Of a DNA stretch of 64,000 nt, positions 1 to 9,951 are shown piece after piece (the stretch's first letter is position 1; every line of letters begins with the position of its first letter). The notes under the pieces were generated by a model. The model searched no databases. It was not told the DNA's origin and was given only the letters and a program-made list of their open reading frames with translations. The translations under genes were made by a program, and so were the position numbers. This DNA comes from Liolophura sinensis (Eukaryota; Mollusca; Polyplacophora; Chitonida; Chitonidae). Location: contig NC_088295.1 in the NCBI RefSeq assembly GCF_032854445.1, forward strand, positions 95,351,805 to 95,415,804, read 5' to 3'.

Positions 1-540
1 CAGGAATGTAGTGTAGGGGAGCCAAGAGAGGTACAGGAATGTAGTGTCAGGGAATCAGGAGAGGTACAGGAATGTAGTGTTGGGAATCAGGAGAGGTACA
101 GGAATGTAGTATGGGGGAACCAGGAGAGGTACAGAAATGCAGTGTGTAGGAATGTAGGGAACCAGGTGGAGAAAAATCATACCAACGATGCGAGACACAC
201 AGGGACATCATTATCATCTACCAGATTTGTGGGCAAGCAGGAGAGGTACAGAATGTAATGGGGGGAACCAGGAGAGGCACAGGAATGTAGTTTTCAGGGA
301 ACCAGAGAGGTACAGGAATGTAGTATGAGGGAACCAGGAGAGGTGCAGGAATGTAGTGTCAGGGAACCAGGAGGGGTACAGGAATGTAGTATGGGGGAAC
401 CAGGGGAGGTACAGAAATGCAGTGTGTAGGAATGTAGGGAACCAGGTGGAGAAAAATCATACCAACGATGTGAGACACACAGGGACATCATTATCATCTA
501 GCAGATTTGTGGGCAAGCAGGAGAGGTACAGGAATAGCAG
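1..540. repeat. Minisatellite, ~33-bp unit, with 280-bp higher-order repeat
   Basis: Tandem units of about 33 bp, built on CAGGAATGTAGTGT followed by GGGAACCAGGAGAGGTA, run from the left edge, so the array is probably cut by the window. A larger 280-bp period is superposed: the stretch beginning AGTGTGTAGGAATGTAGG at 141 recurs at 421, including a non-array insert (ATCATACCAACGATG...) at about 177-235 and 457-515. Short open frames here are repeat artefacts. Confidence 0.9.
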
Positions 541-552
541 TGTCAATCGCTG

Positions 553-1434
553 TGTCGTTTAACAGTCTCACTAAGGCCGTAAATTTGTCAATCGCTATGT
601 CCTATAACCGTCTCAGCAATCGTCAGTCGTCAGTTAATTTGTCAATCGCTATGTCCTATAACCGTCTCAGCAATCGTCAGTCGTCAGTTAATTTGTCAAT
701 CGCTGTGTCCTATAACCGTCTCAGCAATCGTCAGTCGTCAGTTAATTTTTCAATCGCTATGTCTATAACCGTCTCAGCAATCGTCAGTCGTCAGTTAATT
801 TGTCAATCGCTATGTCATGTAACCGTCTCGGCAATCGTCAGTCGTCAGTTAATTTGTCAATCGCTGTGTCCTATAACCGTCTCAGCAATCGTCAGTAATC
901 AGTTAATTTGTCAATCGCTGTGTCCTATAACCGTCTCAGCAATCGTCAGTCGTCAGTTAATTTGCCAATCGCTGTGTCCTATAACCGTCTCAGCAATCGT
1001 CAGTCGTCAGTTAACTTGTCAATCGCTGTGTCCTATAACGTCTCAGCAATCGTCAGTCGTCAGTTAATTTGTCAATCGCTGTGTCGTGTAACCGTCTCAG
1101 CAATCGTCAGTCGTCAGTTAATTTGTCAATCGCTATGTCCTATAACCGTCTCAGCAATCGTCAGTCGTCAGTTAATTTGTCAATCGCTGTGTCCTATAAC
1201 CGTCTCAGCAATCGTCAGTCGTCAGTTAATTTGTCAATCGCTATGTCCTATAACCGTCTCAGCAATCGTCAGTCGTCAGTTAATTTGTCAATCGCTGTGT
1301 CGTGTAACCGTCTCAGCAATCGTCAGTCGTCAGTTAATTTGTCAATCGCTGTGTCCTATAACCGTCTCAGCAATCGTCAGTCGTCAGTTAGTTTGTCAAT
1401 CGCTGTGTCGCGTAACCGTCTCACTAAAGTCGTT
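553..1434. repeat. Minisatellite, 54-bp unit, ~16 copies
   Basis: Near-identical 54-bp units containing GTCAATCGCTGTGTCC, TATAACCGTCTCAGCAAT and CGTCAGTCGTCAGTTAATTT. The period is a multiple of three, so several frames stay open for 150-190 codons as an 18-residue repeat. Two- or three-base indels switch the frame, and different frames are open at once, which argues against coding. The outermost units (553-590 and 1405-1434) are the most diverged. Confidence 0.93.
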
Positions 1435-2169
1435 AATCTGCCAATCACCGTGTCGTGTAAGCGTATCACTTCCAAAACACAAGGGCCTGTAGAGTGTGTC
1501 CAAAGGCTACAAGGTGAAGGCTAAAGTGTAACCTCCCTGTGTCACTCAGGGTTGGTCGCTGGACAAATGGAGGCAAAAGGAGCCTATTGATTTTATCGTG
1601 GTTCTCATGTTATTAATGCTCAATTCCTAATCTCGAGGTATTTGACTGAGATTTTCTTATTTAAACGAATATTCTTGTTCACTGGCTGTTAGAATTTCAT
1701 GAGAGATAGAGTACAAAATTGTGCAATCTCACTATGTGTTTGTCAGGGCTCAGGCTACATGAATGTACCCAACTCGACCGTACACCAAACGTGGCCAAAG
1801 TACGCCTCTCTTCTGAAAGCATCACGCGCGATGATTGATGGGATGGATTGCGAAGCTGTGGCCAAGACTGATTTGAACAGAGCTGAGGATACTTAGCGAG
1901 TACTGGCCACTGAGTCGACCCTGATGTAACAGCCGACAGAAATGCCAGGGTTCCCTGTGAGTTCCACAGTAGTGACTGTTCTGTCCCAGTGTACGGCAAG
2001 CAATGGACAGATCAGCTGTAGAGAGAGGCTCCATCCCGGACACGGCAATTCTGGCAGTTAGTATCTCTGCTTGATGGAAACTAACACGTTATAAAAGACT
2101 ACAGCATAGAGATGGAAAGCAGAGCAGTGACGATATTGTGGTCGTTGGCAAATGGTTAGGGTAGGGGTT
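1435..2169. other. Unique stretch between arrays, no gene recognised
   Basis: About 730 bp of non-repetitive sequence. Overlapping open frames of 65-100 codons occur on both strands between 1697 and 2043, but none shows a recognisable domain, start context or convincing splice signals. I see no RNA gene. Confidence 0.5.
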
Positions 2170-3052
2170 AGGATGAATCGACAAGACAGGGCATGGACTT
2201 GCCTATCTCTCACACCAGTAATCAGAATCGACAAGAAAGAGCATGGACTTGCCTATCTCTCACACCAGTGAATCAGAATCGACAAGACAGGGCACAGACT
2301 TGCCTATCTCTCACACAGCCAATCAGAATCGACAAGACAGAGCATGGACTTGCCTATCTCCTCACACAAGTCAATCAGAATCGACAAGACAGGGCATGGA
2401 CTTGCCTATCTCTAACACCAGCTAAACAGAATCGACAAGACAGAGCATGGACTTGCCTATCTCTCACACCAGTCAATCAGAATCGACAAGACAGAGCACA
2501 GACTTGCCTATCTCTCACACCAGCCAATCAGAATCGACAAGACAGAGCATGGACTTGCCTATCTCTCACACCAGTCAATCAGAATCGACAAGACAGGGCA
2601 TGGACTTGCCTATCTCTAACACCAGCTAAACAGAAATCGACAAGACAGAGCATGGACTTGCCTATCTCTCACACCAGTCAATCAGAATCGACAAGAAAGA
2701 TCATGGACTTGCCTATCTCTCACACCAGCCAATCAGACTCGACAAGACAGAGCATGGACTTGCCTATCTCTCACACCAGTCAATCAGAATCGACAAGACA
2801 GACCATGGACTTGCCTATCTCTCACACCAGCTAAACAGAATCGACAAGACAGAGCATGGACTTGCCTATTTCTCACACCAGTCAATCAGACTCGACAAGA
2901 CAGAGCACAGACTTGCCTAGCTCTCACACCAGTCAATCAGATTCGACAAGACAGAGTATGGACTTGCCTATCTCTCACACCAGCTAAACAGAATCGACAA
3001 GAGTGCACAGACTTGCCTAGCTCTCACACCAGCCAATCAGAATCGACAAGAC
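2170..3052. repeat. Minisatellite, 51-bp unit, ~17 copies
   Basis: Units contain ATCGACAAGACAGAGCATGG, ACTTGCCTATCTCTCACACC and AGTCAATCAGA. Period 51 bp = 17 codons, giving a spurious 213-codon open frame on the plus strand. Variant blocks (GGGCATGG/GAGCACAG; CAGCTAAACAG/CAGTCAATCAG) recur in a patterned order, suggesting block-wise amplification. Confidence 0.93.
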
Positions 3053-3204
3053 ACATAGTGATCATCATAAGCTAGACAACCGATAACAAAGACAAAGAAA
3101 TAACCTGACTATGGTCTTATCTAACAGGATGGTGATCACACGTTATAATGATTTCATTGTCGATTGACGATTTTAGGTGATTTAGCTGAGAGTTCATCTG
3201 CTAG

Positions 3205-3605
3205 GTTGAAGACCTGACAGGTTGATCAACTGACATGCTGACGGTCTGACAGATTAATGATCTGACAGGTTGATGATCTGACAGGCTGATGATCTGAAAG
3301 GTTGATGATCAGACAGGCTGATGATCTGAAAGGTTGATGATCAGACAGGCTGATGATCTGATAGGTTGATGATCTGAAAGGTTGATGATCAGACCGGCTG
3401 ATGATCTGACAGGTTGATGATCTGACAGGCTCATGATCTGACAGGTTGATGATTTGACAGGCTCATGGTCTGATAGGTTGATGATCTGACAGGTTGATGG
3501 TGTGAAAGGTTGATGATCTGACAGGTTGATGATCTGACAGGCTCATGATCTGATAGGTTGATGATCTGAAAGGTTAACGATCTGACAGCTTAACGACCTG
3601 ACACT
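3205..3605. repeat. Minisatellite, 16-bp unit
   Basis: About 25 units of GACAGGTTGATGATCT with alternating GACAGGCTGATGATCT and GAAAGGTTGATGATCA variants. Variation is patterned in pairs and triplets. Edges decay into unique sequence. Confidence 0.9.
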
Positions 3606-3734
3606 TTAGCGAGCATGATTTGATTTGATTGGATAATGACTTAGCAGACTGGCCTTACTGGACGTGTTTCGGAACCCGGCCTTGGGCGGAGAGTTTGGAG
3701 ATTTTCACGCCCTTGCCACTTGTGATGCCTTGGT

Positions 3735-4212
3735 GACAATAATCGGTGACAAGAACCGGTGACAATAGCCGATGACAAGAACCGGTGACAATGACCGATG
3801 ACAATTACAGATGACAATAGCCGGTAACACTAACCGATGACAATGACCGGTGACAATAACCGGTGACAAAAACCGATGACATAAATGGTAACACTAACCG
3901 ATAACACTAATCGATGACAATGACCGGTGACAATAACCGATGACAATAACTGGTGACAATAACTGGTGACAAAAACCGATGACAATAACCAATAACACTA
4001 ACCGATAACAATAACCGATGACACTAACCAATGACATTAACGGATGACAATAACCGATGATAATCACTGGTGACAAGAACCGGTGACGATAAACGATGAC
4101 AATGACCGGTGACAATAATTGACAACAATAACCGATAACACTAACCAATGACAATAACCGGTGACAATAACTGGTGATAATAACCGTTGATAATAACAGG
4201 TGATAATAAACC
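3735..4212. repeat. Minisatellite, ~13-bp unit (ACCGGTGACAATA)
   Basis: About 36 degenerate copies of ACCGATGACAATA / ACCGGTGACAATA / ACTGGTGACAATA, with occasional 14-bp units that shift frame. Minus-strand open frames over 3894-4267 are repeat readings rich in V, I, Y, C and H, not genes. Confidence 0.88.
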
Positions 4213-5180
4213 GTCCAGGACACAGCTCTGACCCTTTAATCAGTCCAGTGTTCGCGTTGAGGGTCACTTGTCTTCCTGTAGCATCTGTATGTCACACGCG
4301 TTAATAATTTGCCAGAGAAGTTCAGAGGTTTAGACCTGGAACTCGGCTACTCTGTCATTTTATACGGATTGTTTTTAAAATATGGCTTAAAGAGTAATCA
4401 AACTAAAATAAATTCAACAAATGAATATAAACTGTTAATTGTGGTGACAGGTTTTTTTATAGCTTTTGTCTCAAATATATTGAGGGACCGCTGCGTGAAA
4501 GGGGAAAAATTCATTTCTAATTTTCTTCCACCAAGATGTAGCCCTACAACCTTCTTCAGCGGAGTGCCACGTGAGTATTTATCACAGACAATACAAGTCA
4601 TTATTTCTATGGAAGTACGTAGCTAATATCCGGAAATCCATACAGATGTTCTCAACAGAAATGTCCAGAGGGACATATTTTAGATGAGTTGCTGCTCGAC
4701 TATATTTCATATATCCTTATTTCTCTATTTCACATCAACTTCAGTTTGCCGAGCTTGTCATTTACAAAACCTCGTGGTAGAAAAGCGCATAAAGCTGCCA
4801 TGACAGGCGGTCGTGTTCAGACGGCAGAGCCCCGCAGCCCAGATCGGTGTCATCTATTTGGTATATTGTCGCGCCTCCGCTCCTCAAACCCTCGGGGATT
4901 ACTCACTTTGCTGACATTAATAACCATCGGGACTGGCCGGGGAAGCTGATAACACCGGAGTTAGAGTCCCGGACCGACTGATAGGCGCCGAGCGAGCGGA
5001 AGCTAGCTCTCTCGTTATGCCGCCGAATTAGTCTCCATTAATTTTGTCTGTTCCATAACGGTTTTCTGATTGGTCATACCGGTAATTGGTCATACCGCTG
5101 ATTGGTTCATAGCAGCTACATTATTATAGCCTCAAGCAGACAGATAATGTCGCTGTAAATTTAAAATTTAAGTTTATTTA
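4213..5180. other. Unique stretch with a GC/CpG-rich core
   Basis: Non-repetitive. From about 4790 to 5030 the sequence is clearly richer in G, C and CpG than its AT-rich surroundings (GTCGCGCCTCCGCTCC, GGCGCCGAGCGAGCGG), followed by an AT-rich ATTAATTTTG segment. That profile suits a promoter-proximal or regulatory element, but no TATA box, exon or transcript evidence can be shown. The open frames of 86-105 codons show no recognisable domain. Confidence 0.35.
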
Positions 5181-5192
5181 AAACTTAAGTTT

Positions 5193-5354
5193 GTTTATTT
5201 ATTTATTTATCTATTTGGTGTTTTACGCGGTACTCAAGAACATTTCACTTATACGACGGCAGCCAGCATTATGGTGGGAGCAAACCGGGCAGAGCCCCGT
5301 GAAAATCCCCGATCATCCACAGGTTGCTGCAGACCTTCCGACGTACGGCCGGAG
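5193..5354 (-). mobile_element. 5'-truncated tRNA-type SINE (family A)
   Basis: Reverse-complement copy of the SINE core: TTTATTTATTTATC tail, GGTGTTTTACGCGGTACTC, then the core through ACGTACGGCCGGAG, lacking the tRNA-like head. Flanked by a 12-bp target-site duplication AAACTTAAGTTT (5181-5192 and 5355-5366), so truncation happened at insertion. Confidence 0.9.
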
Positions 5355-5366
5355 AAACTTAAGTTT

Positions 5367-6394
5367 ACGTCAAGTACAAAGAAATTATATCAATAAGCTA
5401 GATGCATGCAGCGCAATGGGTTTGTCACTAAATTTTTTATTACTGGAACATAAATAAACTAGAGAGGGGATCCAGAGGCACAGAAGGTTAAAACTGTATG
5501 AAAATACAAAATGTACCCTTCATATGGACGACTATAGAAAATCTTTGTCACGTGTTAATCAGTGTTAATGTAAGGTTCTAGATGTAGAAAAGTTCGGCCG
5601 TGTAACCTTCACGCCCCTATGTAAACACAGAGTAGCGGCTATAGGCTAAGTGTGGTGATTGACGTTGTACAACTGGTCTGTTTCATATTGACCATACGTA
5701 CCACAGAAATGTCAGTAAGTTTTCCGCAGTAGCCGAAGGCTTTTACACAGATGTTCCAGGAAATACGTTGATAGTGGCGACAGAAAGCCAAAAAAGCACA
5801 AGTTCTGACGCCAGGCTGTAGCGCAATAATATGACGTCATGTTGTGGCTCCTGTTTGCGACGCTAGGTATCCTCAATCACCGTCCTGAGACCAGAAAAAG
5901 ATGCCAATTTCTTCTCGTAGCAGTAGATGAATGGCTCTTTATTTTCAGCTACACATACTTTATAATTTTAAAATCCTTGTCACGAGATTTCATTCACATT
6001 TCAGTGAGATTTTCAAGAAGTTGTTGTTTGTGTCTGGATCCACTTGTAATTTCCCGACTGTATCTCATTGACGTTCCCTGGGGAATATGCAGAGTAATCC
6101 AGGACTGTGTCTCCGCCATGACCCTTAATTACGTCAACCACCTCATCCAGGTGAAGTGTTATTGAAGAGAAGTGAACTTCTAACTGTTTATCCCGAATAG
6201 TTGTTTAAATTCTGAAAAATTAAAGAAACATTCATTAAAAATAAAGTTTGGTTATTTCCAAACCTTTTGTAACAATCTACAGAGACATTTTTTTGTTTTG
6301 CAATGTCATGCGCTAATTTTATTTTAGAAACAATTATGCGGTATTTTAGAAATTATTGAGCTATTTTAAAAACTAATGTATTATTTTACAAAGC
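5367..6394. other. Unique AT-rich stretch, no gene recognised
   Basis: Non-repetitive to about 6200, then degenerate AT-rich near-repeats (variants of TATTTTAGAAATTATTGAG) that resume after the SINE at about 6700. A plus-strand frame of 108 codons at 5839-6165 resembles no family I know and has no clear splice or start context. Confidence 0.45.
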
Positions 6395-6407
6395 TTTATA
6401 TTAATTG

Positions 6408-6671
6408 GGGGCCTCTGTGCCCCAGTTGGTTAGCGCCCTAGCGCAGCGTGATGACCCAGCAGTCTCACCAATCCGGTCGCTATGAGTTCAAGTCCAGCTC
6501 ATGCTGGCTTTCTCTCCGGCCGTGCGGGGGAAGGTCTGCCAAAAACTTGTGGATGGTCGTGGGTTTCCCCCGGGCTGTGCCCGGTTTCCACCCACCATAA
6601 TGCTGGCTGCCGTCGTATAAGTGAAATACTCTTGAGTACGGCGTAAAACACTAATCAAATAAATAAATAAA
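6408..6671 (+). mobile_element. Full-length tRNA-derived SINE (family A)
   Basis: Best-preserved copy. A tRNA-like head starts at GGGGGCCTCTG, with A-box-like AGTTGGTTAGCGC and B-box-like GAGTTCAAGTCC (6484-6495). Then come the conserved core (GGATGGTCGTGGGTTTCCCC, CACCATAATGCTGGCTGCCG, AGTGAAATACTCTTGAGTAC) and an (AAAT)n tail. A 13-bp target-site duplication TTTATATTAATTG flanks it (6395-6407 and 6672-6684). SINEs are non-coding, RNA polymerase III transcribed and need a partner LINE. The 73-codon minus-strand frame inside is a shadow. Confidence 0.95.
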
Positions 6672-6829
6672 TTTATATTAATTGATACGTTATAGTGTTG
6701 TTTTACCAAGTAAGTCAGTGTGCTATTTTACAGTTATTGTGTTACTTTACAAAGCTATTGGTAAGCCGTGTTATACCTCCGATAAAAGGCCATAATTTAA
6801 GCATCATAAAGCCAAATTTTCAATTAATT

Positions 6830-7110
6830 TGTTATGAAGAAAGTAATACAGTAGATTTTTCACCACTCTCTATCACACTAGTGTTATAAAGAAAGTAATA
6901 CAGTACATTTTTCACCACTCTCTATCACACTAGTGTTATGAAGAAAGTAATACAGTAGATTTTTCACCACTCTCTATCACACTAGTCTTATGAAGAAAGT
7001 AATACAGTAGATTTTTCACCACTCTCTATCACACTACTGTTATGAAGAAAGTAATACAGTAGATTTTTCACCACTCTCTATCACACTAGTGTTATGAAGA
7101 AAGTAATTCC
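6830..7110. repeat. Minisatellite, 52-bp unit, ~5.4 copies
   Basis: Units begin TTATGAAGAAAGTAATACAG and continue TAGATTTTTCACCACTCTC, TATCACACTAGTG. Copies are almost identical, differing by single substitutions, so expansion is recent. Confidence 0.92.
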
Positions 7111-7831
7111 GGATGCCACTTGCTATCTACATGTATCTCTTTTGTTATATCATTAAATCAATCACAACCCATTAAGTGGGCGTGTGAGATGAGTTTTATC
7201 GAAAGACAACTAAATGATAAAAAAACTTAAAGCATGATGAAAGTTGAAATAATCTGTTCCACCCTTGAGTTTGTCTTCATTCGCTGACCTGGAAAAACGT
7301 TGTCACAGCATTGCTGAACACAGACATTAGAAAAGTTACGCATAGTAATTATAGCTCAATGTCTGTAGCGAAAAAAGTTCCTGGAATAAGTGAGGAGAAG
7401 ACCAACTGATGGGCCGGAGGTTAATGTGTCTGCTTGCAGTTCTCGGCTAGACCTATAGGAGGCTTCCGGACACGCGCCCTAAATCAGGCATTTGTTTGTT
7501 CCCCTAACAAATCAATCACAGTGGCTGGAGTCAAGGTTGTGTGGAAAGGACGTATTTTTTGTGGCTGTAATTAAGCATGACTCAGTGTTCATCTATATGG
7601 ACGGGAACTGGTTCGTCGCCATTGCTAGTCCCTGGGTTCCCTGGGTTATGACCTCACCAGTACACGTTCCTACCACCTCCTGTGGAGCGGGATGGGTTGA
7701 TTAGAACAGAAACAAAAGAGTTGGGCAGTCGTGGGTATTCAGTATTACTCTGACAATCAATACAAAACGCTGATCAGATGTGATACAGCTGCCTGTCTGA
7801 ACACGATGCATGTCTGTCCAGTACAGGAGTA
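7111..7831. other. Unique stretch, no gene recognised
   Basis: No repeats and no recognisable coding domain. A 70-codon plus-strand frame at 7492-7704 has no family resemblance. Confidence 0.45.
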
Positions 7832-8250
7832 ACCACACGCATTATGGCTGCCCTATTAAACTTCCATATAGAAATGCCATACAAATTAACAGTATAACTG
7901 CACGCATTATGACTGCCCTATTAAACTTCCATATAGAAATGCCATACAAATTAACAGTATAACTGCACGCGTTATGACTGCCCTATTAAACTTCCATATA
8001 GAAATGCCATACAAATTAACAGTATAACTCCATTATGCAATTTCCCAGTATAACTGCCCTATACAAATTCCCAGTATAACTGCCCTATACAAATCCCCAG
8101 TATAACTGCCCCATACAAATTCCCAGTATGACTGCACCATACAAATTCCCAGTATAACTGCCCCATACAAATTCCCAGTATGACTGCACCATACAAATTC
8201 CCAGTATAACTGACCCCATACAAATTCCCAGTATAACTGCCTTGCACAAC
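7832..8250. repeat. Compound minisatellite: 65-bp x3, then ~26-bp x~9
   Basis: Three copies of a 65-bp unit (GCACGCATTATGACTGCC, ATTAAACTTCCATATAGAAA, TGCCATACAAATTAACAG) pass directly into about nine copies of a ~26-bp unit (AATTCCCAGTATAACTGCCC). Both units share CAGTATAACTGC, so the shorter unit probably derives from part of the longer. Confidence 0.9.
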
Positions 8251-8487
8251 TTTCAGTATAACGGCTTCAAATATTTTCGCTGCACAAGTGCTGCATACAT
8301 TACTCCTAAATTACTCCCTATAAAACTGCCCTATTTGACCGCGCTGTACAACTTCTGTATATAACACCTCTATACACTTTTTGTAACCGCCGTATACAAG
8401 TCCCCGATATAATCGCCCTCTACAACTTACATATACACTCCCAATACAAGTTCGTTATTTAGCCGCTCTATGCAACATTTAATGTAA

Positions 8488-9508
8488 CTGCCTTATGCAG
8501 TTTTACTATATAACTGTCCTGTACAGCTTTACTATATAACTGCTGTGTACAGTTTTGGTATATAACTGTCCTCTACAGTTCTACTATATAACTGCCCTGT
8601 ACAGCTTTACTATATAACTGCTCTATACAGTTCTACTATATAACTGTCCTCTACAGTTCTACTATATAACTGCCCTGTACAGCTTTACCATATAACTGCT
8701 GTGTACAGTTTTGGTATATAACTGTTCTCTACAGTTCTACTATATAACTGCCCTGTACAGCTTTACTATATAACTGCTCTGTACAGTTTTGGTATATAAC
8801 TGTCCACTACAGTTCTACTATATAACTGCCCTGTACAGCTTTACCATATAACTGCTGTGTACAGTTTTGGTATATAACTGTTCTCTACAGTTCTACTATA
8901 TAACTGCCCTGTACAGCTTTACTATATAACTGCTCTATACAGTTCTACTATATAACTGTCCTCTACAGTTCTACTATATAACTGCCCTGTACAGCTTTAC
9001 TATATAACTGCTCTATACAGTTCTACTATATAACTGTCCTCTACAGTTCTACTATATAACTGCCCTGTACAGCTTTACCATATAACTGCTGTGTACAGTT
9101 TTGGTATATAACTGTTCTCTACAGTTCTACTATATAACTGCCCTGTACAGCTTTACTATATAACTGCTCTATACAGTTCTACTATATAACTGTCCTCTAC
9201 AGTTCTACTATATAACTGCCCTGTACAGCTTTACTATATAACTGCTCTATACAGTTCTACTATATAACTGTCCTCTACAGTTCTACTATATAACTGCCCT
9301 GTACAGCTTTACCATATAACTGCTGTGTACAGTTTTGGTATATAACTGTTCTCTACAGTTCTACTATATAACTGCCCTGTACAGCTTTACTATATAACTG
9401 CTCTGTACAGTTTTGGTATATAACTGTCCACTACAGTTTTGGTATATAACTGTCCTCTACAGTTCTACTATATAACTGCCCTGTACAGCTTTACTATATA
9501 ACTGCCCC
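8488..9508. repeat. Minisatellite, 26-bp unit with 156/234-bp higher-order structure
   Basis: About 39 copies of a 26-bp monomer such as TTCTACTATATAACTGCCCT + GTACAG. Four or five monomer variants (CTTTACC..., TTTTGG..., TTCTAC...) are ordered. The CTTTACCATATAAC variant starts at 8683, 8839, 9073 and 9307, spacings of 156, 234 and 234 bp (6, 9 and 9 monomers). Each monomer carries a short palindrome (CTGTACAG) and TATATA. Confidence 0.93.
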
Positions 9509-9951
9509 ATAAAAATTCTTAATAGAATGCCACATATAATTTCGCTATACAAAGTGAGTATTACGTTTTCCATGCACCTAATACATGTATATAACTGCCT
9601 GATGTAACCTTTCGTGTACATCCCCATTACAAAGTCGTTGGGTAAATCTTATCAGATTCTCACAGGCCAAGGGTATCCTTTAAAAAACCTATATTTTTTT
9701 CTAACCTCCCTCGTCTCGTTTGCTAACCATGCACGTGTCAAAGCTGTTCACAAAACAAGCTGCGTCAAAACTAAAGTACTCAGACTTTATCTGGAATCTG
9801 GAATTCGCCAAACCAAGACCAGTTTCTGTTTCACATTATTTCTTATCAATGTGTTCAATGTTTGTCAGTGTAAAGGATAATTAAACAGGGCTCACAAATA
9901 TGCATTGTACTGTCTTCGTTGTGTACTAAGTCGCAGCGTAAAATTCGTATC
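9509..9951. other. Unique spacer between two arrays
   Basis: About 440 bp with no recognisable gene. An 88-codon plus-strand frame (9614-9880) shows no known domain. Confidence 0.45.

Noticed and set aside
507-1524. Three overlapping open frames of 150-194 codons
   Set aside because: All are readings of the 54-bp array; different frames are open together and swap at indels.
2193-2834. 213-codon frame reading TCLSLTPVNQNRQDRAW repeats
   Set aside because: 51-bp minisatellite artefact; parallel frames are open in the same region.
6484-6495. tRNA gene suggested by A- and B-box-like motifs
   Set aside because: No cloverleaf can be closed, and the motifs belong to the SINE head, found in several copies.
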